NCBI GenBank assembly: GCA_021399435.1
Contig: JAJTUP010000094.1
Span: 1-64,000 of the forward strand
DNA: 64,000 nucleotides
Source: Diaporthe sp. PMI_573
Lineage: Eukaryota > Ascomycota > Sordariomycetes > Diaporthales > Diaporthaceae
Reading direction: 5' to 3'
Position 1 is the first letter of the stretch; each line of letters begins with the position of its first letter. This document shows, in pieces, positions 49,087 to 60,484 of this stretch. The notes under the pieces are model-generated. The model was not told where the DNA came from, did no database searches, and saw only the letters and a program-made list of their open reading frames with translations. Both the position numbers and the translations under genes were made by a program.

Positions 49087-49799
49087 GATCACTAGCAAGT
49101 TTAAGGTTGATGATATGTACACTCAAGATTGATTACGATCTTTCAGATTTGAAGACTAGTTTATTTTCTCGTCCCGCTGTGCTCGGCTATAGGTTCCGCA
49201 CAGTGTGGCTAGGTAGTGTTTCCGATTATCCTTTTATTTGGCTCTATATACCTGGACCGCTATTCTCAGCATCAATTTTCTGTTGTCAAGATGATCCCTA
49301 AATCCGCGGCTACGTGCAATATATGTTTGATATGTACTGCGTTCTTTATTTGAGCCTAATCTTATATACGATTCTAAACTTTGTTGTTGGACTGTTAGTT
49401 ATGTATTTCTATTGCGTCGCCGGTGCGCAGAGCACGAAACATCCTTTGTAAGAGCATGTATTGAGAATCCCTCTTCTATTTGCTCAGTACCATCCGTTCT
49501 GATTGTGCTCGGCATGTATTGGTTGGCTTGATTTCCTGCTGCATAGGGATGTGAGTATCATGTGGTCGCTGCGGCACAGAGCACGAAACATCGTAGGTAA
49601 GAGAGTTGAGGTTATTTTGAAAACCTTAATTCTTTGTACGATATCGCTTGACTCTGGCTCCCATCCTTGCAATAAGGTCCGTGTTTCTACTTTATTTGGA
49701 TCAACCCCATCCTCATGGACTTCTCCGGATTCATTCCAATTTCCGGCCCAATCTTTTGCAATACTGCATGCTGCATCATATCCCCGAAATTTGTAAACC
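49087..49799. other. Non-coding stretch upstream of Helitron ORF
   Basis: Contains two short related segments with GCAGAGCACGAAACATC/GCACAGAGCACGAAACATC (49426-49443 and 49573-49591), each followed by GTAAGAG. These may be remains of a small tandem duplication in the element 5' region. No gene seen. Confidence 0.4.
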
Positions 49800-50508
49800 A
49801 TGTCTGTTGGTTCTGCCAATAGTCCCTTCAGCGTCGATGATGACGCCGTGTCTGTTGTCAGTACTGGTAACTTTCGTTTATGAAGACCCGTGGGAGGCCG
49901 CAGACTCTGACGCGGGGGATACCGATGCCTACACCAACAACGAAGGAACCATTCGTATGCCGGAACGAACTGCCGCCAAAATCCCAGTGCTTTCGGGCTC
50001 CGATACGGTTGAATCTCGAAAGAGCTACGGACTCCGCATGATTATACCCACTCGCATTGGTAGGGTAGATGATCTTTGGAATACCAACAAGGTTCTTTTC
50101 ACACAGACAAGGCACCTGCGGCTGGAGTTTCCCTTCAGGCCCAACAATGTTCAGGGCGAAGAACGCGAGATCTTGCTTAACGATGGCTCGAGTTGGGACA
50201 TTGATGTCATCGCTCCAGTCTATGCCCCTGATTGTACTATGGATATGGCAAAGCCTTTCACGTGGAACGTTGAAGGCTGCTTTCACCCCAACTGGGTCAC
50301 ATGGAAGCGCCAGGTGACTGATGATTCTTTTCGCATCTCCGCTGGTCAGACCCGTTCGTCCACCGCAGTTGCTCAATTTTTCATCCCTGTGAATGGCGGT
50401 CTTCAAAAGTTGGTCCTCAACTATCGACGCTTGGCCCGAGCTCTATGTGCTGACATTTTTCGCACAGAGCCGGACGAACCTTCGACATCAGGTGTGGTTA
50501 AAAAATAA
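49800..50508 (+). CDS. Hypothetical protein
   Basis: The frame ending at 50508 is protein-like over about 200 residues: DSDAGDTDAYTNNEGTIRMP, LRMIIPTRIGRVDDLWNTNK, WDIDVIAPVYAPDCTMDMAK, FTWNVEGCFHPNWVTWKRQV and AQFFIPVNGGLQKLVLNYRR. A possible start is the ATG at 49800 (MSVGSANSPFSVDDDAVSVV), joined through a very short GT-AG intron (49868-49904) that restores the frame; this is uncertain. Without it, the upstream frame is open but not protein-like. No signal peptide or known domain. Family not recognised. Confidence 0.4.
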
Positions 50509-51600
50509 TGCGCACTGTGTGACTAACTCGTCCGTGCGCCGAAGCTCTTCAAAAGTTATTTATTTCCACAGCCACTGTTACCCATTTCAAAATCCTAAGA
50601 CGCTCTCCTGCTCGCCTCAAACTCTCTAACCCGCCCATGGCTTAAATTGGAGCCTCCAGCCGCTTATCCTGACCCTTGACCCATGACGTCTTGCACGTAG
50701 CTACATGTTCGTTGCATCTTGATATTCTCGAGTTCCCCTCCTGCGTCTTCGTTCATTTTCCTCTCGTCAGTCTTGGTGGGCTGCTCAAAATTAGCACCAG
50801 GATATTACACAGAAATGCCCAGCACGAAAACGGTACAAAAGGGAAACAAGAATACCTTATTTGATATCTCAGCTAGCGAGTGAAGTTCTTCATAAATCAC
50901 TATGCAAGGCAAGTTTCATTGCACTATGCATGCTTCGTTGTCATTGGCGCAGAGCCCACCACTTTGAAACTTATTCTGCGTGCTGGCGGGCCTTGGCAGG
51001 GCCCGCCCCCTAATTTTGCAAATTTGGATCTGGGTCTTGCAGCCAGAGGCCGGGAAGTCGCAAGCCGCCAAGACCACCCTCAATGTTGGCCTAGGAGGCA
51101 ACTTCATAAGATTCAGTCAAGCGCAGCACCAAAAACTTTCTGTCACGGCGTTGTCTGCTCCAATGTCGTTCCTGTCCACACCAAGCCCTACTCACTCCCT
51201 TCTTCCGACTTCTCTTAGATATTGTTTTTCGTCGTTCATGCCGCTTTTCAATCCTCCATCGTACGCTATCTTATGTATAGGCAATCATGGCTATCAATGT
51301 GGACATCCGCAATGGATGGCTTGATTGCAACTGGCTAGTCTTCTCATCTTTGTAGGCCTTGCTCGCCAACAGTATCGTACTCCCGCCAGACCAAAAAGAT
51401 GGAGCATCCTGGCTTCACATATTGTCTGGTGGCTTTGTGAGGGTTTTAGATGCCTCGGTAATGAGACTGCCCAGGCGGGCGCTCAGTTTCTGGCCGATAT
51501 AGAACCCGAATATAGACATCAACACGGTTTAGTCCTTCCTATTATGCTATCACAGCCCCATCAACTATGCGCAGAGGCAGCTCACAGTATGTAGGATATA
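50509..51600. other. Non-coding stretch
   Basis: No supportable gene on either strand. Confidence 0.4.
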
Positions 51601-51624
51601 TATCTGAAGCAGCGTTCCTAATAA

Positions 51625-51745
51625 GTCAAGTCTAGCAAGTCAAGTTGGCAAGTCAAATCAAGTCTTGCAAATCAAATCGTCGGGCTCACAACCCAAATCA
51701 AGTCAAGTTCTCCTCACTCAGACTTGCCAGACTTGCAAGTCATAT
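51625..51745. repeat. Degenerate tandem CAAGTCAAGT-type repeat
   Basis: Many imperfect copies of (C/T)AAGTCAA(A/G)TC and their inverse GACTTGC over about 120 bp, ending AGACTTGCCAGACTTGCAAG. Low-complexity DNA that could be the subterminal region of a DNA transposon, since a hAT BED fragment follows. Confidence 0.5.
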
Positions 51746-52009
51746 ATGGCATCTGGTTTTTCCTCTATATAGGGTCAATTGGCCCCGGAAAGTGGCCAAA
51801 TATGGTTCTGGTGATAATTTTCTTGGTGTTGTCTCCCGTCTCCAAACTATTGCTTAGTCAGCACAAAAACATCTGGCGTCGCGCCGTCGCGGTGACGCGG
51901 TGCTCAACAATTTCACCAAGACTTTGTCACAAGTCATCAATTCCTCCACCAATTCTTGAGCTTTCGTACCGAAACAATGAATACGCCTTCCTCAACTGCC
52001 CTTTCAGAT

Positions 52010-52338
52010 GCCGACGATTTTCCAACGGATTGACCGCTGGAAACGACGCGTTCTCGGTCCTTAGACGAGCTTCGTCCTCGAATTCCCTGTCCTTTACCTA
52101 CCAGACTGCCAGTATTCGAGCCGACGATATCAGGGGCGCGAAGGATGTGGATGAACTCCCCAAGATCAAGCTGAAAAGCGACGGCAGGGTTAATACCTAT
52201 ATTCTTGAGGCATGGCTACACAAGAAAAGGAAGCGCAATTCGTGGATACAGCCCCATGTCAACTGTCTCGTTCGATTGAACCCCGACGACACGCACGAAG
52301 ACGTCTTTCTTTGCAAGCACTGCGAATCGATCCAGTGA
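52010..52338 (+). pseudogene. hAT transposase, N-terminal BED-finger fragment
   Basis: One frame reads RVNTYILEAWLHKKRKRNSW followed by IQPHVNC, VRLNPDDTHEDVFLCKHCES and a stop. The pattern R-x-S-W-I-x(2)-H and C-x2-C is the start of a BED zinc finger as found in fungal hAT transposases. In another frame TPSSTALSDADDFPTD precedes it, suggesting frameshifts. The catalytic part is missing. Confidence 0.5.
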
Positions 52339-52602
52339 TACATTTTGACTTGTGTGCAGGTACTTACTTGAATTGAAGTCAGCGCTGGCTCGAACTGCCC
52401 AAGACCCATCTCTAACCTCCGCTATATCTCGATTAGATTGTCTTCTTAGATTTATACCATGTTTCTTATTCCTACTTCTTATTTCTGTATAAATGAAGGA
52501 GTTTGTCCTTTCAATAATTTTGGTACTTATAATAGGGTGATTAATGGTGTACTTGTTCTGGACCGCATTTTAGAACTTCTTAAAATATTTATGTCCATCG
52601 AT
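52339..52602. other. Non-coding, AT-rich stretch
   Basis: No gene recognised. Confidence 0.35.
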
Positions 52603-52975
52603 TCAGCAGCTGGCACTATCCTGCAGCCGGTTAAACCTAATGTGCTCGCATACTGGAATGATGACCGCAAATGCAAGGCTGAGTGGAATCAGAAGAAACC
52701 CATAAGTCGCCTGGGCAACGTATCCATAGTACATGACGTTGTAGTAAGGGATGGTACCTTCCGCACCGAGCCTCCCGAACTTGCTCTCACAGCCGCGGAC
52801 ACGCTCGGCCGCATATCCTCCGGTGGAAACCAGCATGAGGCCATAAAGTTGAGTATTTCCCGTATTTCCCCAGCAAGGTCGGATTGATCGCTGTCACAAG
52901 ACCGAGCATGGTAAACAGCGTGGTAGCGACGGCCGAGGTAACTGCGATGTAACCTGAGGCTCTCACAAGGGTTCA
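52603..52975 (-). pseudogene. Membrane-protein fragment, unidentified
   Basis: The minus strand gives ASGYIAVTSAVATTLFTMLG followed by LVTAINPTLLGKYGKYS in one frame. After a frame change it gives STGGYAAERVRGCESKFGRL, then GTIPYYNVMYYGYVAQATYG and FLLIPLSLAFAVIIPVCEHI, ending at 52603. At least two hydrophobic segments suggest part of a multi-pass membrane protein. The frame change could be an intron or damage. I do not recognise the family. Confidence 0.35.
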
Positions 52976-53403
52976 TTTCCTATTTCTGATGTTAGCTTCT
53001 CAGTTCGTCATGTCCATAAATCGAAAAAGCTGGTATCCTTAATCCTTAATTATAGGATAACTGTTGAATGGCCTTTGCCATATGGCGATAGTACGTACGT
53101 ACGTAGGGGTCTGGTGGTTGGTTCTGATTGTACCGTATTGCTTGCTTGGGGAAACGGGTGTACTATCGTACGAAGGGGAAGAGGCCACTCTTCCCCAGCC
53201 GGGCCCCCGGCTGACTAAGCACACCCCCAACCTATCGAACTACGTGCGATCCAACCAGGTGCTATTCCAACAATAACAAAGTAGAAATAGCTTGTCGTGT
53301 GGCCCAATGAATATAAATCTAGATGTCTTTCTTTCACCAGAGCTCTTACAATTTACACATTTAAAATATTCACTACAACACGCCTTATTATCACGCAAAC
53401 AAG
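52976..53403. other. Intergenic region
   Basis: Holds a (GTAC)n palindromic tract, GTACGTACGTACGTA at 53091-53105, and the promoter region of the Skp1-like gene. Confidence 0.45.
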
Positions 53404-54449
53404 ATGCCAGAAGAGAAGGCAACCCTACAATCCTGTGATGGGGAAAGGATTACTGTCCCTCGACACATTTGTGAGAAATCTATAATTTTGAGACATTTGA
53501 TCGATGATCTCGGGATTGATGCTACTACAAAAGAACCCATTTTATTATCCGAAGTTAATGCAAAGACGCTCCGGATGGTGAAAAGATGGTGCGAGCGCCA
53601 TGATGAAAATGCTCCAAGTTCTGATGGTAGTAAATTGCCAGTACTCAGGCATGGGAGCGCAACTTTCTTTATGTTGATAATACTTTCCTCCTCGATATAA
53701 TCAAGGCGGCCAACTACCTCGAGATTCCGGATCTACTCGAGCGCGGTTGTGGAAAGGCCGCCGAAATGATAAAAAGTGGTTCCATGACAACACTTGGCGA
53801 CGTCCCAGACGAAATACAGATCGAAGTTGCGCGCCAGCTTACACCATATGCTTATCTTTCTGCGGCTGAGAGAGGTATCGTGCCAACGACAGATGAATTG
53901 AGAGTCCACGCCCTGATCTGGACGCGACTGTTTAAGTGTGATACTTGGTTCGAGGCAACGCTAGATGTCGGGGCAAATCCTATCCTGGTAGGGAGCAACC
54001 TTAAGAACCCTAAATTTCTCGCGTTGGTATCCCTTGACTGTACAGGGGCGTTGGAAGATAAACTCCTTCCTAAGTCTATATACGATTTTGTCCACCCGTG
54101 TACCTATGAAGAGGGCGAAGTCAAGCTTCGAGAGCAAGATATTATTCTCAATATTTGGGAGCCGAAAACTGGCGCCGAGGTGACAGTAGTAAAAGAAATC
54201 ACAAGATTGTTCTCACGAAAAATGAATAAGTTAACATCATTCATGGTACACTTAAAGGGTACCAAAATCCATCGTCTATGGCTTAATCAGTGGCCTCAAA
54301 CTTTTAAGAGATTAGACATCCCAACCAAGCATCTAAATCTCCACAGTGGGAGTCCAGTCGTATGGACTTTCGTTGATAGCAAATTCCACCCCATCATACC
54401 AGGATGGTCCGATGACTTCGACAAGATGGGTGCTAGAATAATGTATTAA
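53404..54449 (+). CDS. Skp1-like / F-box-like fusion protein (one frame break)
   Basis: The start ATG at 53404 gives ATLQSCDGERITVPRHICEK, then SIILRHLIDDLGID and VNAKTLRMVKRWCERHDENA: a Skp1 BTB/POZ fold. The frame then changes near 53630-53648 and continues AWERNFLYVDNTFLLDIIKA and ANYLEIPDLLERGCGKAAEM IKSG, the start of the Skp1 dimerisation domain. Where Skp1 should have its last helices (E-E-I-R-K...WAED), this protein goes straight into VPDEIQIEVARQLTPYAYLS and ALIWTRLFKCDTWFEATLDV, an F-box-like segment, then about 180 residues of unknown fold to 54449. Skp1 normally binds F-box proteins in SCF ubiquitin ligases; here both parts appear in one chain. The frame break may be a mutation, since the only GT-AG pair (about 22 nt) is too short for an intron. 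Confidence 0.55.
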
Positions 54450-55391
54450 TAACGTATAGGATAGAAATTTAAGGTTACGACTTGAAATCAGGGGCCGGAG
54501 GAGCTTGCCTTGCCTCTGATCCCACCTACAAAAATGCCTTCACTTATTTGAGAAAGGTCTTATTTACTTTCGTAAAAGTACTCCTGAGAAGAGCCGACAA
54601 ATATATTTCCACAAGCGACATTCAACAAGGTGACTTCGAGGATGGCGATACATTCCTAATGGTAGACTCCTGGGCCCTGGCATTGGAGAAGTGAAGATTG
54701 AAACCGAGGGGCCTTTATCATTGCAGATCTATTAAGCCACCATCTGTCGAGCTTCATGAAAGTAAGACCAGGGAAACAGCTGAGTCACCTTCGGATCTGC
54801 AAAAGACGTCCGATGAGTATGATGGCAACACTCATGGTTCCCAACGCCTTTCGTGTAGATGATCCACGCGACACAGTACGTTGACTTTGGACGTGGGAAG
54901 AAAGGGAGGGGAAAAACAGCCGCAGCAGTGCAGCGCTTGCAACCTCCCCCGGAAGCGATCTTGTCTGCTGAGAAGTCCACGGCGCGTTTTCAAGCACCAA
55001 ACCATCCTGCAGACACCCAGCCAACCTCGCCGGAATGATCTCGAAGCCTAGAGAATTCAAAGGACCGCCATGGAGGACGAACGCTGCACACGCGAGCGCC
55101 AGCGACATGACCGGGCTAAGTCAAGTTGGTTCAGCTTCAGCTTGCTCATTTCTCTGCTAAGGATTATCTGATCTCGGAAAAGCAGCTGTTGTCCAGGTTA
55201 GCCTAGCATACGTCATTCTCAGGCTTCTACACCCACGGGAGAGGAGAAAAACTGGCATGCAATCAAAACAAAGCCAGAGGTTCTGGCGCGGCTGGGCTCT
55301 CATGGTGCGCAACTTGGAGAAGGTCCCCTACTGGGGGCGTCATCCTGGAATCCCTCCGCCTGTCATACGGCATGTTAGCGTCGTTTAATCC
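54450..55391. other. Intergenic region
   Basis: Short ORFs on both strands (for example 54482-54694 plus, 54785-55108 minus) have no recognisable features; probably non-coding. Confidence 0.35.
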
Positions 55392-55850
55392 ATGCCTTCA
55401 TCTGATTACATACAGTACCTACGCCTGAAATACCATAAAGACGAGGCATATGATGAGAGTGTTGAGGTTGATGTAAAGAGTTTTTACAAAATGAGCCAAT
55501 TGATTAAAAGGGTTGGAGTATCTTTCCCCACCCAGATTGACAAATTACCGAGAGTGTGGAGGGCAGGAAAGCCTTATTTGAGCGGATACTTAGCTCTGCA
55601 GTCTGACGAGGTGGAGAAGCAGGTTGAACACCATTCTGTCCCAACCGATAGTCTGTCGCACATTTTGTTGATGGCTAATATTATCGGGCACTTTCTGAAA
55701 GTATCAGAATTAGATCCAGCCGAAGAGTACGCGAGTTTTGTCCATATTTCCAATCAATCCGTCGAATGTACATGGGGCAATAGGGATATGAGCACAAGTA
55801 CCTCTGCAGGAAGAGGAAATATCTTGACATTCATGAGAACCTTATCGTGA
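55392..55850 (+). CDS. Hypothetical protein
   Basis: A 152-codon ORF, MPSSDYIQYLRLKYHKDEAY..., predominantly helical and charged (VEVDVKSFYKMSQLIKRVGV, SHILLMANIIGHFLKVSELD). No signal peptide, membrane segment or familiar domain. It ends 8 bp before a 35-bp repeat shared in inverted orientation with 42443-42477, so the C-terminus may be truncated by a repeat. Composition favours a real coding sequence, but the identity is unknown. Confidence 0.4.
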   Translation: MPSSDYIQYLRLKYHKDEAYDESVEVDVKSFYKMSQLIKRVGVSFPTQIDKLPRVWRAGKPYLSGYLALQSDEVEKQVEHHSVPTDSLSHILLMANIIGHFLKVSELDPAEEYASFVHISNQSVECTWGNRDMSTSTSAGRGNILTFMRTLS

Positions 55851-55858
55851 GAGCCTTT

Positions 55859-55893
55859 TAGATAGCCTGATTTCTGAAGTTTATCTGTATTTA
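55859..55893 (-). repeat. 35-bp repeat, inverted copy of 42443-42477
   Basis: Perfect inverted match over 35 bp. Just right of it, ACTGTCAGGATTAGGG contains the TGTCAG seen at Copia LTR ends, perhaps a remnant of the same arrangement. Confidence 0.65.
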
Positions 55894-57628
55894 GTTTGGT
55901 TACTGTCAGGATTAGGGTTGGCTGGTTATTTAAAGTCAAAGATAGCGGGTCTGAAGGGCGAATTTTCCGGCCTCACTATTCCTGCACTAGAGCCAACCCA
56001 CGCGTGCCCGCGGGTGAGACAATGTCGGAGGGACTGTGAGGAGGGCTGACAGAAGCCCACTCAAATTCAATGCAAAGTTGTCCGAACCACTCACACACTG
56101 TTCCAATTCGCCTCAGTGCACCTTACTACGACCCTGCCGAATTATTATGTAAGGTGATCCGGAGACCGCCACAGAAGGCCGAAAACTGGGATGAGATTAC
56201 TCTCTGTTCCCTGAAAGCCCGCAGAAGCCGCGGCTGAAGGCGCACTAGGATTCAGCATATCGCTATTTCCCTTATAGGAGCGGTTTTCTATTTAAATCAA
56301 CGACGGACACAATACTAGCACTATCAATAGTCCTTTGATCACTATTATCTATTGAAGAATTCGCTTATCCGTGTAGCAACCGGCTTGGATGCGAATACGG
56401 CGTCGGATTGGAAACGTCCCTTGAGGTTTAGTTAGGTGCGGTTTATTGCGTAGCGTAACAGAAATGGGGCTCAAGACGGCAGACCTCGAGCTTCGTACGT
56501 TGTTGGATACATCACGCACTTTTGCCTCTTAATTTGTTGCCCCTGTGGTAGCTGCAGTGTATAATTACGGGGCGCAGGCGGATGCGTAGTATAGCATGGC
56601 AGTGACTTCGACACCCCCGACAAGGACTAAGGATGACAAGGCGGAGAATCAGGGTTACCGGTACATGAAACAGCCACAGATCAGCGGACAAGCCCATAAT
56701 GTGACAGATGGACCGACCAAACTATGGCTGCTGTAACATCTTGATTTTATTCTGACTATATTCATCTCATAAATCCTCTTTCACAATCCTCAAGAAGCAT
56801 TTTCGCGCCTCCAGCCACACAATTACCTGCAGAGGTGGGACGTTCTTCTCTGTGGTTTATTGGGAGGCACATAGTGGGGAGCAAAAAGTGCTGTCGTTGG
56901 CAGGAAAGTCACCACTTGTAGCATGAAATGCGAATTCTCGCATAAGTTCTAGAGAATGCTCTCCAAGCAGAGCACAGCAGGCTACAGGCAAGGATTATTG
57001 AGGCAGGACAGATACGAACGGCTGAAATAGAGGGGATATCCGGGCAGCAACAACTAGCCATAGACAACGGAGACTATTCTCTCTTGATATTGCTTAATCT
57101 AGGTTCGTGAAGCTTCGCCACCGTACTTCTTGAGGTCTCCTTGTGGCAACGAATTCATTCGTACGTTCTCCTGAGACCCAGAATCCAACGCATATACCCA
57201 GTACTTCCTCGGTATCAGCGTAGGCAAAGCGTTGTGATCACGTCTTCTAGGTGACCCGGAGGCCCCGTCAGCTAACCGTCGTGATCTTATCATTTTACCA
57301 AGAGTGACTATGTCCACATGCAAGCCTCTTACCACCTCCCAAGGCACCCGCGGGATATTCAAGGGGTGCGTGGCAGGGAAAGGCTACCGACCTTTGGCCC
57401 AACGCACTCGACGTCGTCACATACCTCCCTCGAGGCAGCATGTCCAAAGTCATGCCGGTATCTAGGGCAACCCGCTGTGCCACGCGCATGACCCACCACA
57501 TTGACGCTGAAGCTGAATATTTAAAGGGGTCAAGGCCTCGTCGAACCTCTCCTCGAACCCTTCTTCTCTTCATTTCTCTCGTCTCGTTCTCCTGTAGCTT
57601 AGCACGCCGCCTGCGTAACGCCTTCATC
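55894..57628. other. Non-coding stretch
   Basis: About 1.7 kb without a supportable gene. The last 200 bp (ATTTAAAGGGG at about 57518, then a CT-rich tract) look like a fungal core promoter for the ORF at 57629. Confidence 0.4.
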
Positions 57629-58231
57629 ATGAACATGCTCATTCCCTCATCTTTCCCGGAGACGCTTCTCCATTATCCGGATTCCATCAGTCTCAAGGAC
57701 AGTCTCCAGTCGCCCTGGATGACTCCCGCCACGGATATTGACGACGTGGACGGTGATCACCCTCCTCAGCACGCAAGTGACGCTGACTTCGAGCTGGCGG
57801 TAGCCGAGTATGGTCTCTGGCTGCCGGACCAACATGATCTCTACTTGTCAGAGGTCCTCGCTATGGATCACGATGAACTGTTAGCCTCAGCCTTCGCGGA
57901 AATGGTCCCTAAAAAGGGCACTGTGCCAAACCCAGTAGACCTCACCGACGAGAATCCTCCAAAGTCCACATCAAACGGCCTGGGCAAACTTCTGTGCGCC
58001 ACAGGTAATAGCGAAAGCTGCCACCACCACTTAAGCGCCCCCCGCGACTGGAAGAAGGCAGGCACGACCAGACCGAGGGTCGTCATCCGACTCGGCTCTG
58101 TCGTCATCAAACCCACGATTTTGTCCTCATTCACCAGACCAGCCGGGGAGAAAGCGCAAGGCATCTTCACAAGGTTCCTCAAGGTCGTCAAAACGCACCA
58201 AGGCAAGGCAGTCGAGCGCCATGCAGCATGA
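57629..58231 (+). CDS. Hypothetical protein
   Basis: From the ATG at 57629 (MNMLIPSSFPETLLHYPDSI) the frame runs 200 codons. The N-terminal half is acidic (ATDIDDVDGDHPPQHASDAD), the C-terminal half basic (RPRVVIRLGSVVIKPTILSS). I chose this start because a TATA-like and CT-rich stretch lies just upstream; the frame is also open back to 57440. Its stop overlaps the start of the next ORF by 11 bp, so the two could be exons of one gene. No domain recognised. Confidence 0.45.
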   Translation: MNMLIPSSFPETLLHYPDSISLKDSLQSPWMTPATDIDDVDGDHPPQHASDADFELAVAEYGLWLPDQHDLYLSEVLAMDHDELLASAFAEMVPKKGTVPNPVDLTDENPPKSTSNGLGKLLCATGNSESCHHHLSAPRDWKKAGTTRPRVVIRLGSVVIKPTILSSFTRPAGEKAQGIFTRFLKVVKTHQGKAVERHAA

Positions 58232-58658
58232 GACGCCAGCGGCTGGTCAAACAGCTCTCTATCTGGACGAAGAGCAGGTTTTCTTGCGACTGGAGAAGGC
58301 TTTCATGACTTTCGGAAGAGAAACGTACGAATACCACTGGGTTAAGAGGATTAAGTCGTGGTTCTCTGACACCGACAAGGTTGTGGACATCGGTTGGATG
58401 TTCGAGGAGCCCAGTGATGCTGTGTCAGTGCAGGTCCGACCAGACGGTGTCGGACATCCAGTGGTATTAGTGTGGGATGGCGAGGACCGGGTTTTTACCG
58501 GCAAAGCTTTGGATGAAAAGTGGATAACGGTATCAAGTGAGGTGATGAAGGCTATGCATGACAACCCTCTTCGTGGCCAGTTTGAAGGGAGCCGCTGGCA
58601 TTCGAGAGGTGGTCCTAGGAATACGCTCGAGAGGGAGGTAGAAAGGGCCACGTCTTAG
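58221..58658 (+). CDS. Hypothetical protein
   Basis: A 145-codon ORF starting MQHETPAAGQTALYLDEEQV. It has alternating strand/helix composition: FGRETYEYHWVKRIKSWFSD, VVDIGWMFEEPSDAVSVQVR, and a basic C-terminus. The 11-bp overlap with the preceding ORF is unusual for fungal genes and suggests either a single spliced gene or a frame break. No family recognised. Confidence 0.4.
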   Translation: MQHETPAAGQTALYLDEEQVFLRLEKAFMTFGRETYEYHWVKRIKSWFSDTDKVVDIGWMFEEPSDAVSVQVRPDGVGHPVVLVWDGEDRVFTGKALDEKWITVSSEVMKAMHDNPLRGQFEGSRWHSRGGPRNTLEREVERATS

Positions 58659-59288
58659 TCTTTCGTGATTCCTATGGAGTCAGAAATGTGTGTTAAGGAT
58701 GGTCCGTACATAGATAACCCAGCGTCGGAAAGTCTTTATGGTATTGACTTCAACCTTTTGTTCTTCGGCTTTAGACTTGACTAAAGATGACTTATACGGG
58801 ACTGAGTGACTGCACGGATGCCTTATGAATTCACTGTTTTTGTGTCAAGGGATCCTGAGAGGTGGGGCGCGGGGAGGGGCGCTTGCGCAAGGTCCTCAAC
58901 CATTTCTTTCCAAGCTGCCCTCCATCTCGCGTCCTTACCGAGTCGACGGCTTGCCCCGCTGCACGAAGCCGAGAGCGGGGAACATCAACAGACGCCTGCA
59001 AGACCAAGGGCATCCAAATGCACGGTCGTCAGCATCGAGAAGCTGCTTCTACCTCCTTAACTCACCTGTTATCTTCCGGCTGTGTCTCGCGGACTGTCAT
59101 GTCACGCTGTCGAGGATGTTCAGATGTGTGCGTGTTGCATTGGACAAGAGGTAGGTTTGTGCGTCCCGGTACTCCGATCCCCGCTGACCTCGCAGGTGAC
59201 GGCAGCTGGCAACGTCGTCAAGTCCCAGCCCAGGAACTTTGCACCACCGACCTGACCAACTGGCTCCCGCTTACTTCGACCGAATCAG
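58659..59288. other. Intergenic, may hold 5' exons of the CorA-like gene
   Basis: Overlapping ORFs are open here but none is convincing. A GTAGGT...CTCGCAG pair (59151-59196) could be an intron of an upstream exon. Confidence 0.35.
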
Positions 59289-60484
59289 ATGTCTGCGTCG
59301 TGTCTGTCTACCCTCGGAGAGAACGTCCATCTGCTGACGTCCATAAGACTAGCCAGCGCCAACGAGATCCGCGCATGCCCGCGATGCCGGCCGATCTTTA
59401 CCGGCGCCCTTCACATCCCTGAGATATGGTGGTCCGACTGCTGCCGCAGATCTAATGGCTACTTTGGCTGCGAAATGATAAGTAATGCCGGGGACAATAA
59501 CGAATACAGTATGTGAGCCACAGATGCGCGTAAAACTGCTGACGTATTGCAGATACCTGGGTATACTTTGAGACGAAGCACTTGGAAAATACCATGGTTT
59601 ATGAGTGGGACAAGTTCAATGTCTTCGTGCGGTGGCTCCAACGAACACGACAAAGCGTGGTCGTCCTATTTGATGTTTGCGGGCCCGTGAGGGAACACGT
59701 TTCTGACCTCTTCCGAGGACTGGATTCCGCCTGCGCTGGCGATCCATTCTGGATACACGCACACCTGGCAACGGAGGTTGCACGCCGAGAGGATGCTGCT
59801 GTCTGGGCCGTGCGCGACCAGGTCAGGGCGATGGAGAAGGAGGGGATCCCCGCAGGCTGGCCGCGGCCGGACTACCGGCGCCTACACGACATCGCCCGGC
59901 ACGCCATCCATGTCTCCGAGACGCTCAACGTTGCCAGGCAGACCATGAGCAGGATCGTAGCAGAGCATGATGCGTTCATGACGAGCAAGCTGGCTACTGA
60001 CAGGAACGTCTCGCAAGGTGTGCAACGCCGACTGCGCTTTGCGGAGAATATGATGGCCAGTCTGCGGGATCGTTCGGTCTCGAACGAGAAAAGATTGCTG
60101 AACGAAATCCAGCTCGCCTTTCACATGGTGGCACAGCATGACGCCAACACATCGGTCGAGATCGGGCGTCTCGCGCGGTCGGATGGGGTTGCTATGAAGA
60201 CGATCGCTTTCGTTACGCTTGCCTTTCTCCCCTCAACCTTTGTGTCGGCCATCTTCAGCATGTCATTCTTTACGTTCAGCGCCGATGCCGGCTGGGTAGT
60301 GTCTAGAAAGATATGGGTTTACTGGGCGTTTGCAGTACCCCTCACTCTAGTTTCTTTTCTGGTGTGGCGCTGCTGGCAAGTACATGGCTCTGGCATGGAC
60401 ATCCGTCGGTATGACAATAAGGCTGCACGCTTGCCATCTACTTTGGTGGAGACAGCTGTGCAGCTTTCGGAAAGGCATCTGTAG
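59289..60484 (+). CDS. Fungal CorA-like membrane protein
   Basis: Two exons, 59289-59508 and 59553-60484, joined by a 44-bp intron (GTATGT...TTGCAG), give 383 aa. Exon 1 contains CPRCRPIFTGALHIPEIWWS and RRSNGYFGCEMISNAGDNNE, typical of the N-terminal cytosolic part of these fungal proteins; exon 2 continues WVYFETKHLENTMVYEWDKF. A long helical region follows (RRLRFAENMMASLRDRSVSN, IQLAFHMVAQHDANTSVEIG). Then come two membrane segments, MKTIAFVTLAFLPSTFVSAI and KIWVYWAFAVPLTLVSFLVW, separated by a short loop, the CorA topology. The canonical G-M-N loop of Mg2+ channels is not seen (FSMSFF takes its place), so transport is unproven. The start may be further upstream. Confidence 0.7.

Noticed and set aside
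53091..53105. (GTAC)n palindrome as a replication or attachment site
   Set aside because: A short simple-sequence repeat; no supporting element around it.
55894..55930. GATTAGGGTTGG as telomere-like sequence
   Set aside because: A single TTAGGG-like unit, not an array; expected by chance.
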